Source of the DNA: Pseudo-nitzschia pungens
Lineage: Eukaryota; Bacillariophyta; Bacillariophyceae; Bacillariales; Bacillariaceae
NCBI GenBank assembly: GCA_037355855.1
Contig: CM074759.1
Span: 7,750,001 to 7,814,000 of the forward strand
Direction: 5' to 3'
Length of the DNA stretch: 64,000 bases
Shown: positions 1-9,278 of the stretch, piece after piece
Layout of the letters: each line of letters opens with the position of its first letter
Numbering within the stretch: the stretch's first letter is position 1
Made by a program: the position numbers and the translations under genes
The notes under the pieces: model-generated
Told to the model about the DNA's origin: nothing
The model's database searches: none
What the model saw: only the letters and a program-made list of their open reading frames with translations

Positions 1-170
1 CACCAAGAAGAAGACCCACCTATGAAGAGTAGTAGAGGCAACAGGTAGAAGAGAGCCGCGAGACTATTGCTTGGTTGCTTGGCTGCAAAGGGATGTCACA
101 CTGATATGGGAGGATAAAAAAGGAGCTGATGCCCCCCCTAGTAACCGAACCAAAGAAGACAAAGCAGGAG
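1..170. other. Left flank of the LINE, pre-insertion locus
   Basis: No complete gene is seen. The reading frame that runs into the target duplication at 171-189 is open only from about base 106, just after a TGA. If the LINE is removed in thought, this frame continues into the short open frame beginning at 11376, so this stretch and 11376-11618 were contiguous before the insertion. The nature of that locus is not recognised. Confidence 0.4.
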
Positions 171-189
171 ATGGTACTAACAGGAGTAA
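171..189. repeat. Target site duplication, left copy (LINE)
   Basis: These 19 bases (starting ATGGTACTAACAGG) recur exactly at 11376-11394. Between the two copies lies the whole minus-strand LINE, from its (TTA)n 3' tail at 190 to its 5' end at 11375. The length is typical of target-primed reverse transcription. Confidence 0.9.
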
Positions 190-221
190 TAATAATAATA
201 TACGTATTTAAATAACTTTAA

Positions 222-262
222 TCACCAAAGGTGAAACTAAATTACTCAGTCTGTAACCAGAC
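222..262 (-). promoter_or_regulatory. Twin stem-loops in the LINE 3' UTR
   Basis: Two perfect hairpins lie close to the 3' tail: TCACC/GGTGA with a 3-base loop (222-234) and GTCTG/CAGAC with loop TAAC (249-262). Both are kept in the deleted copy at 32382-32394 and 32409-32422, where the first stem reads CCACC/GGTGG. One terminal T-A pair has become C-G, a compensatory change. A role in recognition of the RNA 3' end by the reverse transcriptase is an inference from stringent-type LINEs. Confidence 0.6.
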
Positions 263-487
263 TTTAACGTCGCCTCCATCATAGAGTCAGGACCCCAAGT
301 GGCAGAACGACAAATTTTCAAACAAACCTTGAACATCAAGCAGGGGAAGGACAAACAAGTCCCACAAAAGAGGGACTTGAGAGAAAGTGAAATGGGAATG
401 AAGATATTGGGATAAGATCCAGTATCAAAAGGGATGGGACAGGATAAGAAGCAGGAACAGAAGACAAAACCAAGGTACAAAGTGTAA

Positions 488-3400
488 TCAACCCTGAGGT
501 CCAGTAAGCCAGGCTCTGAGAAGAGCAGCTTCTTGTTGGTATGGCTGCACTGGTGGGACAGGCGCTGCATACTGCTTCCTTGCAAGGTGGATGGTTGCAA
601 GCCACTGCCGCTTGGCAGTCAGGGTGTAACCTTGTAGGACGTGGAAAGGGGTTTGTAACAGGGAGTGTGACTGGGGAAGTGCACCAGCTGCACCAATTGC
701 CAATTCTGAAGTGATGGAAGCATCAAGAGATTGGTGTTGTTCAGCATCCAGGGTACCCCCAGGACCATGGAGTCGTTCATTCCTATAAGTCCAAAGATCC
801 CAGGAGGTAAGAAAGAACTGATGGATGATAGCTGTAGCCCAACGTTTGGGAGAGCGCTTGCTTCCAATGTGGGAGTAGTAATCAGCCTGGATTTGATACC
901 AGCGAGGAGACCACCTACCAAGAAGCCAGTTGTGCCAGCCAATAGTCCTCTGTGCCCTGACAGCAGACGCAATTGCAAGTGAGTAGGATGATGGATAAAT
1001 GGTCTGGCCCTTCCGAACTCTGGTGAGAAGATCCACAATGGCAACAACCAATGATGGATCAGTTTGTTCAACTTCAAGCCTCTTCTGCAGTGGTCCCTTG
1101 AAAGCTGACACACTGTGCTGTACTGCCCCAGTGTCCTTGCAGGAGAGCACATGAGAGACCTTCTCGTTGTCTGCATCACACAATGGGCACCGGGAGTGAT
1201 CCTGATACTGGTAGTGAAGTAGTTGGTTGCCAACACCAATGCATCCAGAAGCAAATTTGACAAACCACCGTTGCATGCCAGGAGGTAATCGCTTGAAGGC
1301 AGACAGATGGGCACACCAATGGATGGAACTCAAAACAGGTTGTGGAATGGGAATATCATGGTGGGTCTGCCAGTATTGAAGAAGAGGAGGACCAGAAATG
1401 GCAACATGCAGAGCATTCTGATCAAACCTTGAACACTTGCATCCATTGAGAGAAAATGCCCAAGGCTCAAACACAAGTCTGGGATAGTGATGGGCCGAAG
1501 CTCTATGAACAGAGAGAAAGGCCTTTGCCATGCTGTCAACCTGATGATTGCGAAGGGCCCACCAATCAAGAAAGATTCCAGCTTGATGGCCCTGAACCCA
1601 CTGAAAGTGCACAGAGATTGGCAGGGCAGAAATCATGTTTCTGATGACATAAACATAGTCAAAAGACTTCTGGGAAATAACCAAAGGCCAAGATCCCTGA
1701 GCCTGTTTGAGAGCTGTGTCACCATCCAGAGCAATAGTGATAGAGCCAGAAGCAATATCAAAAAGATTCACCAGAGCAGTGCAACAGGTGAGAACTCCAA
1801 TGATACCCGCCAGTTCACTCCTGTAGGATGACTGATCCTCAGGGGATCCACTGACAAAATTACAGCCAGTGAGGAACAATGAAGCAGTCTTGGTGGAGGT
1901 ATTGGGTGACAAAATGAATGCAGAAGTTCCTCTGAGAAGGTCCGGATCAAATGACCCATCACAGACAGCACTGGCAATACCACTCTGGATAGCATCAACA
2001 AGGTGTTGACAGCCAGCCTGTGGTAGAGAATATTTGTGGAGAAGTACCCTTGGAGACTCACAGAGTGCATCAAAGGCATCTACTGGGGAGTCTGGAAGAG
2101 AATCATATGGATTGTACTCCAGAGGATCCATGTCAGGAGGTTCGGAAACAAAGGCTGAGGACCCAACCACTCGAACAACTTGGCCACAGATAACAGGGCA
2201 GACAAGCACATCAGCGCAGGCTGGTTTGTCAGAAAGGATTTCAGCAGTGACCCTGTATCTGCCCCTGCCCTGGGAGGTGCTCACAGTCCAGCCAGTAGAA
2301 GTTTTGAAGAATATTCTGTTGGTGGATGGAGACAAAAACCAAGGCCAAAGAGAAGCTGTCTGGGGAGAGAGCCAAGGCCCAAGATGAAAAGAAGGAGCCA
2401 GTGCCCTGGCTGCAGGGGGTGGACAAGGGGGAAGAAAACAGGTCTGAAGTGCCTTAGTCCAAAAGCGCTTTGCTGCTGGAGGCCAAGATGGAGGACATCT
2501 CGGCCAGTCAAGATGATCCCTCAAGTGATTGGAGGATGTCAGCTGGAAAGCCATGGGAGAGAGTCTCTTTCCATCTGGAGTACAAATGTCAGCAAGGGAG
2601 ATAGCCTTGAGTGACATGCGCATGTGATTCAAGAGGGACAAGTCAGCACCTCTGAAGCCAGAGTTGACAAAGGCTTGCATGAGATAGCAGTCATTGGAAC
2701 GTAGCAGGGGAAGATCTGGGAAGTCTTCAAACAAGCTCACAGGGTGAACAGAGAAAAACTCCCACACATGTTTGTACCAGCAAGGAGTGACGTAGGAAGC
2801 AAAAGGATGATATGGTGTGACACCAAGATGGAGAGGAATGCCAAGTTCGAGCCGTAGAGACTCAGCAGTTAGCCTGAGAATCCTACCAGTTTGGGAGGAC
2901 CTGACAGATTCCTGAAAGAGGGTGGCAATATGACTGAACTCTTGGAGGAGGTAGGGGTGAATGAAACCAAAGCCTTGATAGAGGGAAGGACCATAGAATA
3001 CATGTCTGGGAAATGTCCGTGACATCCCTGCTTTATTCAGCACAGGAACAAGAGCTGGGTGAATTATCTTAGTCCACGTGGCCTCATCAAGTTGCGTGAC
3101 AGGCATGGGGTATTCAACAGACTTCATGAAAGAATACTTGAAGGTGTAGAGGGATGCCCTCTTCTCACACTTGGAAGCCTTGAGCTGAGAGCCAAAAGAC
3201 TGAGACTGTGACTTCATGTGAGCAATCTGTGCTTCCTCATTGCCATCCATGGAGATAAAAACCCCAAGGGTCTTGTCAGCATGGTCAACTTCAAAACGAT
3301 CCAGGGTAGCGCGATTGCCATTCTTATCAGCAACAGAGAAGTCACCGGGCATGTCAGCAATGGAGCGATAGTCCCAACCGGATCCATTCCATTTGAAATC

Positions 3401-6400
3401 AATCAAATAACAGAAAGATTTGGCAGGTTCAATCGCACCACCAGTGGCAATAATCCCACCAGCCCATCGGTCAAGAGCTTCCTGAAAGTCAACAGCTAAT
3501 TCTTCACCAGATGTTGAGGAATCAGAGCCAGCACAAAACAAATCTGTGTCATCCACAAAGGCAAAACCCACAAGAGAAACCAGTTGCAGTGACAAAGAAG
3601 TGATAAGATGGACACCATGCCCAGCCTGTTGCATCATTCGGAAGACAATGGTTGACACCAAAGCCCAAAGAGTTGGACCAATACCATTGCCTTGGCCACA
3701 ACCACTGAGAGGAACAGGTTCATCACCATACACAGGACCTGACCGACCAAAACCAGTTTTGATGTGGTGCTTAGCATGTTGCAGAGTAGACAGAAGAACT
3801 TCACACACATGTGCAGGAACACCAAAGCTCTGGAGAGTGAGACCTGCAATGGGATGAGAGATTCTATCATAACAGCCCTTGGCATCATTCATAGCAACAG
3901 CACCGGATCTGCGCTTCTGCCTCAACACATCACAGATGAGCTTCTTGTTCAAGCAGGTGTTGATGGCCTTGTGGTGTTTCCTGCTTCCATGTTGATCAAC
4001 CGCCACTGCATTGGCACGTTCAGCATGGGCAAGAATGCGTCTGCCAATCATCTTGTTGTTGATTTGGAACTCAGGAGACATCAACTGGATGAGTCTCATC
4101 TTATCCACTCTATATTCACCAGGTTTCTTGAATATCTCAACATCCGTGATGACCTGCCAGGCAGAAGGAGAGAAGCCAACAATCAATGGGACTGATCTCA
4201 GTAGAGTGTCAAACTGGTTCAACTGGGGATCCAGGGCAAAAGCCTTGTGGTGGGCAAAACTCAAACATGAAGGTTCACTTGCTGTGCGTTCCCTCTGGTG
4301 TTTCCAGGCAGCAGCATTGTCAGCTGGACACACTGAATAGTCAAAGGGAGGCAAACTCAGAATAGAGGCAGGGACTTTGAGACAAGAAAGAAATTCAGAC
4401 AGGTATTTGTCAGTGGCAGGAGGAGGATTATATGTGCCATCAAGAACTTGAGCAGAAGCATGGGCTGTGCCGAGGTAGCCAAAATCTTGAATGAAGGAGG
4501 GAGTCATGGAAGGAGTGCCAAGACACTGCTGTTGACGCCGGACATTGGATTCAGCCATAGCTGGAACCATAGTGGACTGGGACTCCAAGACCTGTTCAAC
4601 ACCATCATGGCCAACTGCAATAGCTCGCAAGACTGCTGACTTGTTGACACGTCCCCGAATAGACCTAGCAGCAAGGCCAAGCTCTCTGTGAAGACGTTCC
4701 CTGCGCATCCGGGCACGAATCTGGGAAGCATTCTGGTTGTGAGGTTTGCCTTCAGCAAGAAGTGCATCCACCAGGCCTTGATTGAAGGAGTCTCTCCAAG
4801 AGGGGGCCAATTTTTTCACTGCCCGGTATTGCCTGTAAGCTTGTTTCAGGTGGAGGACAGCACTGGAAAGATCACAGTGTTCTCCTTTGTAGAGAGAAAG
4901 CTTGCATGCCAGCCTTTTCAAAACAGTATGACTGGTGGACACACCCTGTCTCAGCTTAACAACACGCCGCCAAAAGTCAATTGTATCACGATAGACTTGC
5001 AGCTTCGGGGACCATGGAACCAGACCAGCTCTTGTGTGGCAAAGGTTTTGTTCAACAGAGAGCCTGAGAGAGGTGGAGGTTTCATGGAGGACTTCATATG
5101 TGGTGATGAGAGCAGCGCGCACAGAAATATCCCCAGACTGAAACTGAGCCAGGAGGTGTTCCAGCTTAGCTTGGAGAGAAAACACTCCAGCCTTGAGAAA
5201 GCTGTGCCTGACACGCTTGAAATACCGTTGGCGCAGATGAGGGTGGGAGGACTGGAGTTTGGAATGAGAGAAGCTCACGGTAGGTGGCAGGTGTTTGCCC
5301 ATGAGGCTGCAATTACAGACTTCAATCCAAAGCATTCTGTGGTCCGATTCCATACCATAGGCGCCACCAAAGGGACAATACCCAGCCCTGAGAACATCAA
5401 CATTCTCAGAGACCCAAATGGCATCAATTGGTGTTCTGGTAGTGTTGCGGTTGTGAGTGGCAGGAGGCGAAGACTGACTATGAAGGGTAAGAATGGCATC
5501 TCTGAAACCAAGAGCCTTGAGCTCAAAAGACAAGCCATCAGTCCGAACATCAGCATTTTGATCAATCCCAAGAATGACCTGGTCACCTGCCCCAAGACAG
5601 ACCTGAAGGGCAGCAGTCAAATCCCTGTGAAAGAGAATACATGGGTTGGGACTGAAAAGATTTTCAGCTGCTTGAAAGTATCGGTACTGTTGATTCCAGA
5701 CGGAACCAAGGTCCCTGTCATTTTCAACAGGGCAGTAAGCAGAAAACATAGTGACAGTGTAACCATCCCTGCCCTGAAACTTGACAAAGGACCATCTCCC
5801 AAGACCAGAAGGATCAGCCCCATGGGCAATCTTGTGGGAACTGAACAGTTGATCAATGGAAAACCCTGTACCACCAGGCTGAAGCCATGAACAGTCAGAA
5901 GCTTCATGCTTGTTGTTGGCAAGGTAGGAAAAACTTGAGGGACTGATATTCTTCATGCGCCGATTGAAAAGATCACATGGCAGGAGTTTGGATTCATTCA
6001 AACAATGTTCAGCAAAAAGAGCCACACTGGCATTGCTCTTGACAAATTGACGGGAGTTGTGCTTGGACATGGACATAAAGGAAGCTCTACGCTGAGGCCC
6101 AATGTTTTGGAAGGTGATGATGGTGGAATTAGATGATGGAGCTTGGGGAAAAGGATGTCCAAAACTATCAGAATCCTTAGCAGCAAGAGAGTCTCCATGA
6201 AGAGTTAATTGGACAAACTGAGAGACAGGGGAAGAGGCGGAGGAGGAAAAGGGAGAAACAGTAGAAGCATTGATAGGATTTGGAGTGGAAGGCATCCCAT
6301 CAAACCTCATACCAGAAGAGCTAACCATGATCAGAAGGAAACCCAGTCTGTCGCAGGGATGGAAGAGTTGCCGGAGCTGATTTGGTGGAAACATTGGCAT
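488..6400 (-). CDS. LINE ORF2: APE endonuclease - reverse transcriptase - RNase H - CCHC
   Basis: ORF2 nicks target DNA and copies the element RNA. In order: an endonuclease/exonuclease/phosphatase domain (about residues 90-355) with the expected FAEHCLNE, GTGF, GIDQNAD, TPIDAIW and SDHRM motifs; a reverse transcriptase with motif A DAKGCYD (near 840), motif B GQGNGIGP, and catalytic FAFVDD (near 950); an RNase H domain (from about 1480) with D, E, D and D in CDGS, RSELAG, ALDGD and HQVDSMAK; and a terminal CPLC-x-H-x4-C knuckle (near 1740). All catalytic residues that I can align by eye are present. The open frame allows an ATG at 6400, 80 bases inside ORF1, but ATG at 6328 forms ATGGTTAG with the ORF1 stop and may be the real start by reinitiation. 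Nothing essential precedes residue 25. No frameshift or stop is seen over 1970 codons. Confidence 0.93.
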   Translation of the reverse strand: MPMFPPNQLRQLFHPCDRLGFLLIMVSSSGMRFDGMPSTPNPINASTVSPFSSSASSPVSQFVQLTLHGDSLAAKDSDSFGHPFPQAPSSNSTIITFQNIGPQRRASFMSMSKHNSRQFVKSNASVALFAEHCLNESKLLPCDLFNRRMKNISPSSFSYLANNKHEASDCSWLQPGGTGFSIDQLFSSHKIAHGADPSGLGRWSFVKFQGRDGYTVTMFSAYCPVENDRDLGSVWNQQYRYFQAAENLFSPNPCILFHRDLTAALQVCLGAGDQVILGIDQNADVRTDGLSFELKALGFRDAILTLHSQSSPPATHNRNTTRTPIDAIWVSENVDVLRAGYCPFGGAYGMESDHRMLWIEVCNCSLMGKHLPPTVSFSHSKLQSSHPHLRQRYFKRVRHSFLKAGVFSLQAKLEHLLAQFQSGDISVRAALITTYEVLHETSTSLRLSVEQNLCHTRAGLVPWSPKLQVYRDTIDFWRRVVKLRQGVSTSHTVLKRLACKLSLYKGEHCDLSSAVLHLKQAYRQYRAVKKLAPSWRDSFNQGLVDALLAEGKPHNQNASQIRARMRRERLHRELGLAARSIRGRVNKSAVLRAIAVGHDGVEQVLESQSTMVPAMAESNVRRQQQCLGTPSMTPSFIQDFGYLGTAHASAQVLDGTYNPPPATDKYLSEFLSCLKVPASILSLPPFDYSVCPADNAAAWKHQRERTASEPSCLSFAHHKAFALDPQLNQFDTLLRSVPLIVGFSPSAWQVITDVEIFKKPGEYRVDKMRLIQLMSPEFQINNKMIGRRILAHAERANAVAVDQHGSRKHHKAINTCLNKKLICDVLRQKRRSGAVAMNDAKGCYDRISHPIAGLTLQSFGVPAHVCEVLLSTLQHAKHHIKTGFGRSGPVYGDEPVPLSGCGQGNGIGPTLWALVSTIVFRMMQQAGHGVHLITSLSLQLVSLVGFAFVDDTDLFCAGSDSSTSGEELAVDFQEALDRWAGGIIATGGAIEPAKSFCYLIDFKWNGSGWDYRSIADMPGDFSVADKNGNRATLDRFEVDHADKTLGVFISMDGNEEAQIAHMKSQSQSFGSQLKASKCEKRASLYTFKYSFMKSVEYPMPVTQLDEATWTKIIHPALVPVLNKAGMSRTFPRHVFYGPSLYQGFGFIHPYLLQEFSHIATLFQESVRSSQTGRILRLTAESLRLELGIPLHLGVTPYHPFASYVTPCWYKHVWEFFSVHPVSLFEDFPDLPLLRSNDCYLMQAFVNSGFRGADLSLLNHMRMSLKAISLADICTPDGKRLSPMAFQLTSSNHLRDHLDWPRCPPSWPPAAKRFWTKALQTCFLPPCPPPAARALAPSFHLGPWLSPQTASLWPWFLSPSTNRIFFKTSTGWTVSTSQGRGRYRVTAEILSDKPACADVLVCPVICGQVVRVVGSSAFVSEPPDMDPLEYNPYDSLPDSPVDAFDALCESPRVLLHKYSLPQAGCQHLVDAIQSGIASAVCDGSFDPDLLRGTSAFILSPNTSTKTASLFLTGCNFVSGSPEDQSSYRSELAGIIGVLTCCTALVNLFDIASGSITIALDGDTALKQAQGSWPLVISQKSFDYVYVIRNMISALPISVHFQWVQGHQAGIFLDWWALRNHQVDSMAKAFLSVHRASAHHYPRLVFEPWAFSLNGCKCSRFDQNALHVAISGPPLLQYWQTHHDIPIPQPVLSSIHWCAHLSAFKRLPPGMQRWFVKFASGCIGVGNQLLHYQYQDHSRCPLCDADNEKVSHVLSCKDTGAVQHSVSAFKGPLQKRLEVEQTDPSLVVAIVDLLTRVRKGQTIYPSSYSLAIASAVRAQRTIGWHNWLLGRWSPRWYQIQADYYSHIGSKRSPKRWATAIIHQFFLTSWDLWTYRNERLHGPGGTLDAEQHQSLDASITSELAIGAAGALPQSHSLLQTPFHVLQGYTLTAKRQWLATIHLARKQYAAPVPPVQPYQQEAALLRAWLTGPQG

Positions 6401-9278
6401 GGCTCAAATCACTGACACTAGCATCATGGCTGGAGGAGAATGCAATTGCAGCAACTCCAAGCCTCAATGCAGAGGCTGCGTCTTCCCCACCACCGGCAGC
6501 AGGAGCTGCAGTTGAGGAATCAGGAGAGGCAACAGGGAGGTCACCAGCCATGGCATTCTGGGGAGGGTCAGGAACTGCAGGGGGAACTTCAGGAGGAATA
6601 CCAGGAGAGGCATCAGCCTTGGCAACATTGGAAGAATCACCTCCAGTAGGAACACCACCTGCAGGCGCTGAAGCCTGGACATCAGTGAGATTGGAAGTAC
6701 CGGTTGCTAAAGTATCCATGGATTGAGAATCATCAAATCCACCACCACCACTGTCAGCACGAGCTTGGAGGTTAAAGTGCAGATCCAGATCAAAGGTAAG
6801 GTCTGGGGCAAGGTCAACTGACAAGTCATCATCAACAAGTTCCCAATCTCTTGCATCCCCATCACCAAAAAAGGGAAGAGAGTCATCCTGCATTGGATCT
6901 GCAGCAGGTTCAGTTTCCACAACACAATTGGCAGCAGCATCCCAATGGTAGGCTTCCATTTCAGTCAGGCACTCAGAAGAGAACCATTGTCGAACACAAG
7001 AACCATAATGAGCTTCCAGTATAATAGGCAGGAAAGACAACATGGCCATTGCTTCAGCCTTGGTAGTGATATTGTACAAAGCAAGGATCTCGCCTCGGTA
7101 TGAACTGGTATCGACAGAAAGAAAAAGAGGCCATGACCAATTGTCACGGGTTCTGATACCCAGAAGCACACTGCGCAGTGTCTTCAAACCCAGCCCTTGG
7201 CCCAGGTCAACTGGAAGATCAAGATCAACTACCCCCAGAACAGGAGCAGTTTCATGGCTCTCAATAAATTTAGCTTGGCGGTGCTTAGCCTGGCGAACAG
7301 TCTTGAGCTTGGAGGGGGGAAGAGGTCTGTCAGAAGGATTGGTAGCTGTCTCAATAAACTTGTAGAATTTACCATCAGGGAGAGAGGCAATGTCTGAAGG
7401 TTTGCACCGATTGAACTGGGCTTTGAGGAGCTTAACAGTTTGGGCGCGCTTTGTAGCATCACACAAAACATGTGCAGCCTGAACAGGATTGGGATCAGGA
7501 GTTCTGGAGTTGTCAAGGCTGATATTCTTCCTGATAACAGCAATAGGACATGCCTGAAACCTGGGATGAGTCTGAAGCAATTCGTTGTAGTGGTCAAGAT
7601 CAAAACTCTGCATGTAAGATCCAAGGAGAAAGCCACATGTGACAATAACTGGGGCCTGTATGTGGTCATATTTCAGGTCCATGTCACGGTCTCTGAGCCT
7701 CTGGAGCAATTGTGCTGAAAAGAGTTTCTCCAGGGAAGCACTGTGGCCCACAAAGAAGCGTAGATGAGGAGCAGTTCTACTGCGAAGCCAGAGCTGAGCA
7801 ACATACAATTCCAAGGTCTTCCTGTCAGGAAGTGTCGTCCAAAACTTGGTAACAGGCTTGGCCTTGGGGTTGAGCCTGGCTCTGGAGGGAAAAACATACA
7901 ACACCAGGCGCTTGTCAACAGTCCATAGAAGATCCAAAGCTTCCTTGAGAGACTTGAGCAGCTCATCATATAGTTCCCCAGGGTGTTGTGACATCAACCT
8001 TGGAAGGGACAGAGTGACATAAGAACGATGAGAACACTTGGTGCCAGCAGTGACATCCACTGGAGCTCTAGAATCACTGGAGCAAACCCCTCGGCGTTGG
8101 AGGAAATGCCCAGCAGAGGAGGACAAGACAGTAGCATCACCTCCACCAGGAAGAAAGGACACTGATTTGGAAGTGGAAGCATCATCAACTGCAGTTGGCG
8201 CAGGTGTAGGAGGTCGCTTCTTGAAATACCAGTGGGAGCCAAGCACCTGATTGGCTGCCAACCAAACTCTTCCTTCAGTGCTGGGCAAAAGGTTACCTTC
8301 ACAATACAGGTCATCAAAACACTCAGGAGACATCTTGGCCAAACCAATAAGACATCTCTTCAGAGCATGGCCCGAAGGTTGCTTGGTCCAGTCTGCAGAG
8401 GCTTGAAAGCAGAGAGAAGCAAGGGAAACCAGGGACTCCACAGAAGCAGTTCTCCACTCAGGGTTGTCAGGAAAAGCTTGAGCATATGCTGGAGGGATGG
8501 CAGACTGACAGACATCATGGATGGATTTCTTGTCATTCCCATCTTTCTTGCTGAAGAAGTGAGTGGGACTAGGACACCCAGTCCATAGCCGGGATCCTGC
8601 TGGAGTTTTACGAAGAGTGTGGATAGGGGTGGGAATGGAAGCACGACCAGTAAAAGGCCCCTTACCGTAGAAGCACCAGAGGAAGGAATCTGAGTGAGCT
8701 TTGTTGGCAGCAGCCAGGGCTTTCTTGCGCAGGGCATGTCGCTCTGCAGACGGTGTGTCAGAAAGAAATGCAAGAGTAGCTTGTTTCAGACTAGACTTGG
8801 AAGGAGAGACCTTGGAAGGAGGGTGCTTAGAGTCTGAGGGCTCAGAGCCTGGCTGGCCATCCCTAGACGTCGCACTGTTGGACTTTCCACTGTTGGGCTT
8901 CCCACTGTTGGACGTCCCACTGTTGGAAGTTCCACTGTTGGGCTTCCCACTGTTGGACTTCCCACTGTCAGACGTCCCACTGTCGGACTGCCCACTGCCT
9001 GAATGCCCTGTGTCTGAATGCCCAGTGCCTGACTGCTCAGTGCTCATATCAACATCATCTAGTGCACCAGTAGACACAGCAGAAGTGAAGGACATATCAT
9101 CATCAGAAGGGAGTGAATCCCTAGCTGTACGGGGAGAGGGAGGGGGAGAGGGAGTAGCCTGAAGAACGGAACCAGCAGGTGGTCGGCGGGAAGGGGTCCC
9201 CGTAAAGGCGCGTTTGTTTGAAGGAGTGTTAGCCAAGGTAGACCTTTTTCGCCTGGAAGCTGGCGGGGGGGGAGGCAT
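6321..9278 (-). CDS. LINE ORF1 protein
   Basis: This 985-residue protein is encoded directly upstream of ORF2 and ends at TAG 6321-6323. The first ATG is at 9278; a GTG three codons upstream is not needed. The N-terminus is proline- and lysine/arginine-rich, followed by a low-complexity block of five-residue Ser-Gly-x-x-Ser/Asn repeats (DNA 8866-9050), then a long non-repetitive body with Trp/Cys-containing segments and an acidic, Pro/Ala-rich C-terminus. No RRM, CCHC or esterase domain could be recognised. By position it should be the RNA-binding partner of ORF2, but that is inference from LINE organisation and not from a motif. Confidence 0.8.
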   Translation of the reverse strand: MPPPPPASRRKRSTLANTPSNKRAFTGTPSRRPPAGSVLQATPSPPPSPRTARDSLPSDDDMSFTSAVSTGALDDVDMSTEQSGTGHSDTGHSGSGQSDSGTSDSGKSNSGKPNSGTSNSGTSNSGKPNSGKSNSATSRDGQPGSEPSDSKHPPSKVSPSKSSLKQATLAFLSDTPSAERHALRKKALAAANKAHSDSFLWCFYGKGPFTGRASIPTPIHTLRKTPAGSRLWTGCPSPTHFFSKKDGNDKKSIHDVCQSAIPPAYAQAFPDNPEWRTASVESLVSLASLCFQASADWTKQPSGHALKRCLIGLAKMSPECFDDLYCEGNLLPSTEGRVWLAANQVLGSHWYFKKRPPTPAPTAVDDASTSKSVSFLPGGGDATVLSSSAGHFLQRRGVCSSDSRAPVDVTAGTKCSHRSYVTLSLPRLMSQHPGELYDELLKSLKEALDLLWTVDKRLVLYVFPSRARLNPKAKPVTKFWTTLPDRKTLELYVAQLWLRSRTAPHLRFFVGHSASLEKLFSAQLLQRLRDRDMDLKYDHIQAPVIVTCGFLLGSYMQSFDLDHYNELLQTHPRFQACPIAVIRKNISLDNSRTPDPNPVQAAHVLCDATKRAQTVKLLKAQFNRCKPSDIASLPDGKFYKFIETATNPSDRPLPPSKLKTVRQAKHRQAKFIESHETAPVLGVVDLDLPVDLGQGLGLKTLRSVLLGIRTRDNWSWPLFLSVDTSSYRGEILALYNITTKAEAMAMLSFLPIILEAHYGSCVRQWFSSECLTEMEAYHWDAAANCVVETEPAADPMQDDSLPFFGDGDARDWELVDDDLSVDLAPDLTFDLDLHFNLQARADSGGGGFDDSQSMDTLATGTSNLTDVQASAPAGGVPTGGDSSNVAKADASPGIPPEVPPAVPDPPQNAMAGDLPVASPDSSTAAPAAGGGEDAASALRLGVAAIAFSSSHDASVSDLSHANVSTKSAPATLPSLRQTGFPSDHG
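8866..9050 (-). repeat. 15-bp coding minisatellite in ORF1
   Basis: About a dozen imperfect copies of a 15-base unit (core CCACTGTTGGACTTC on the plus strand) encode a Ser-Gly-Lys/Thr-Ser/Pro-Asn/Asp run. The frame is kept because the unit is a multiple of three. Copy number is probably variable between family members. Confidence 0.85.
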
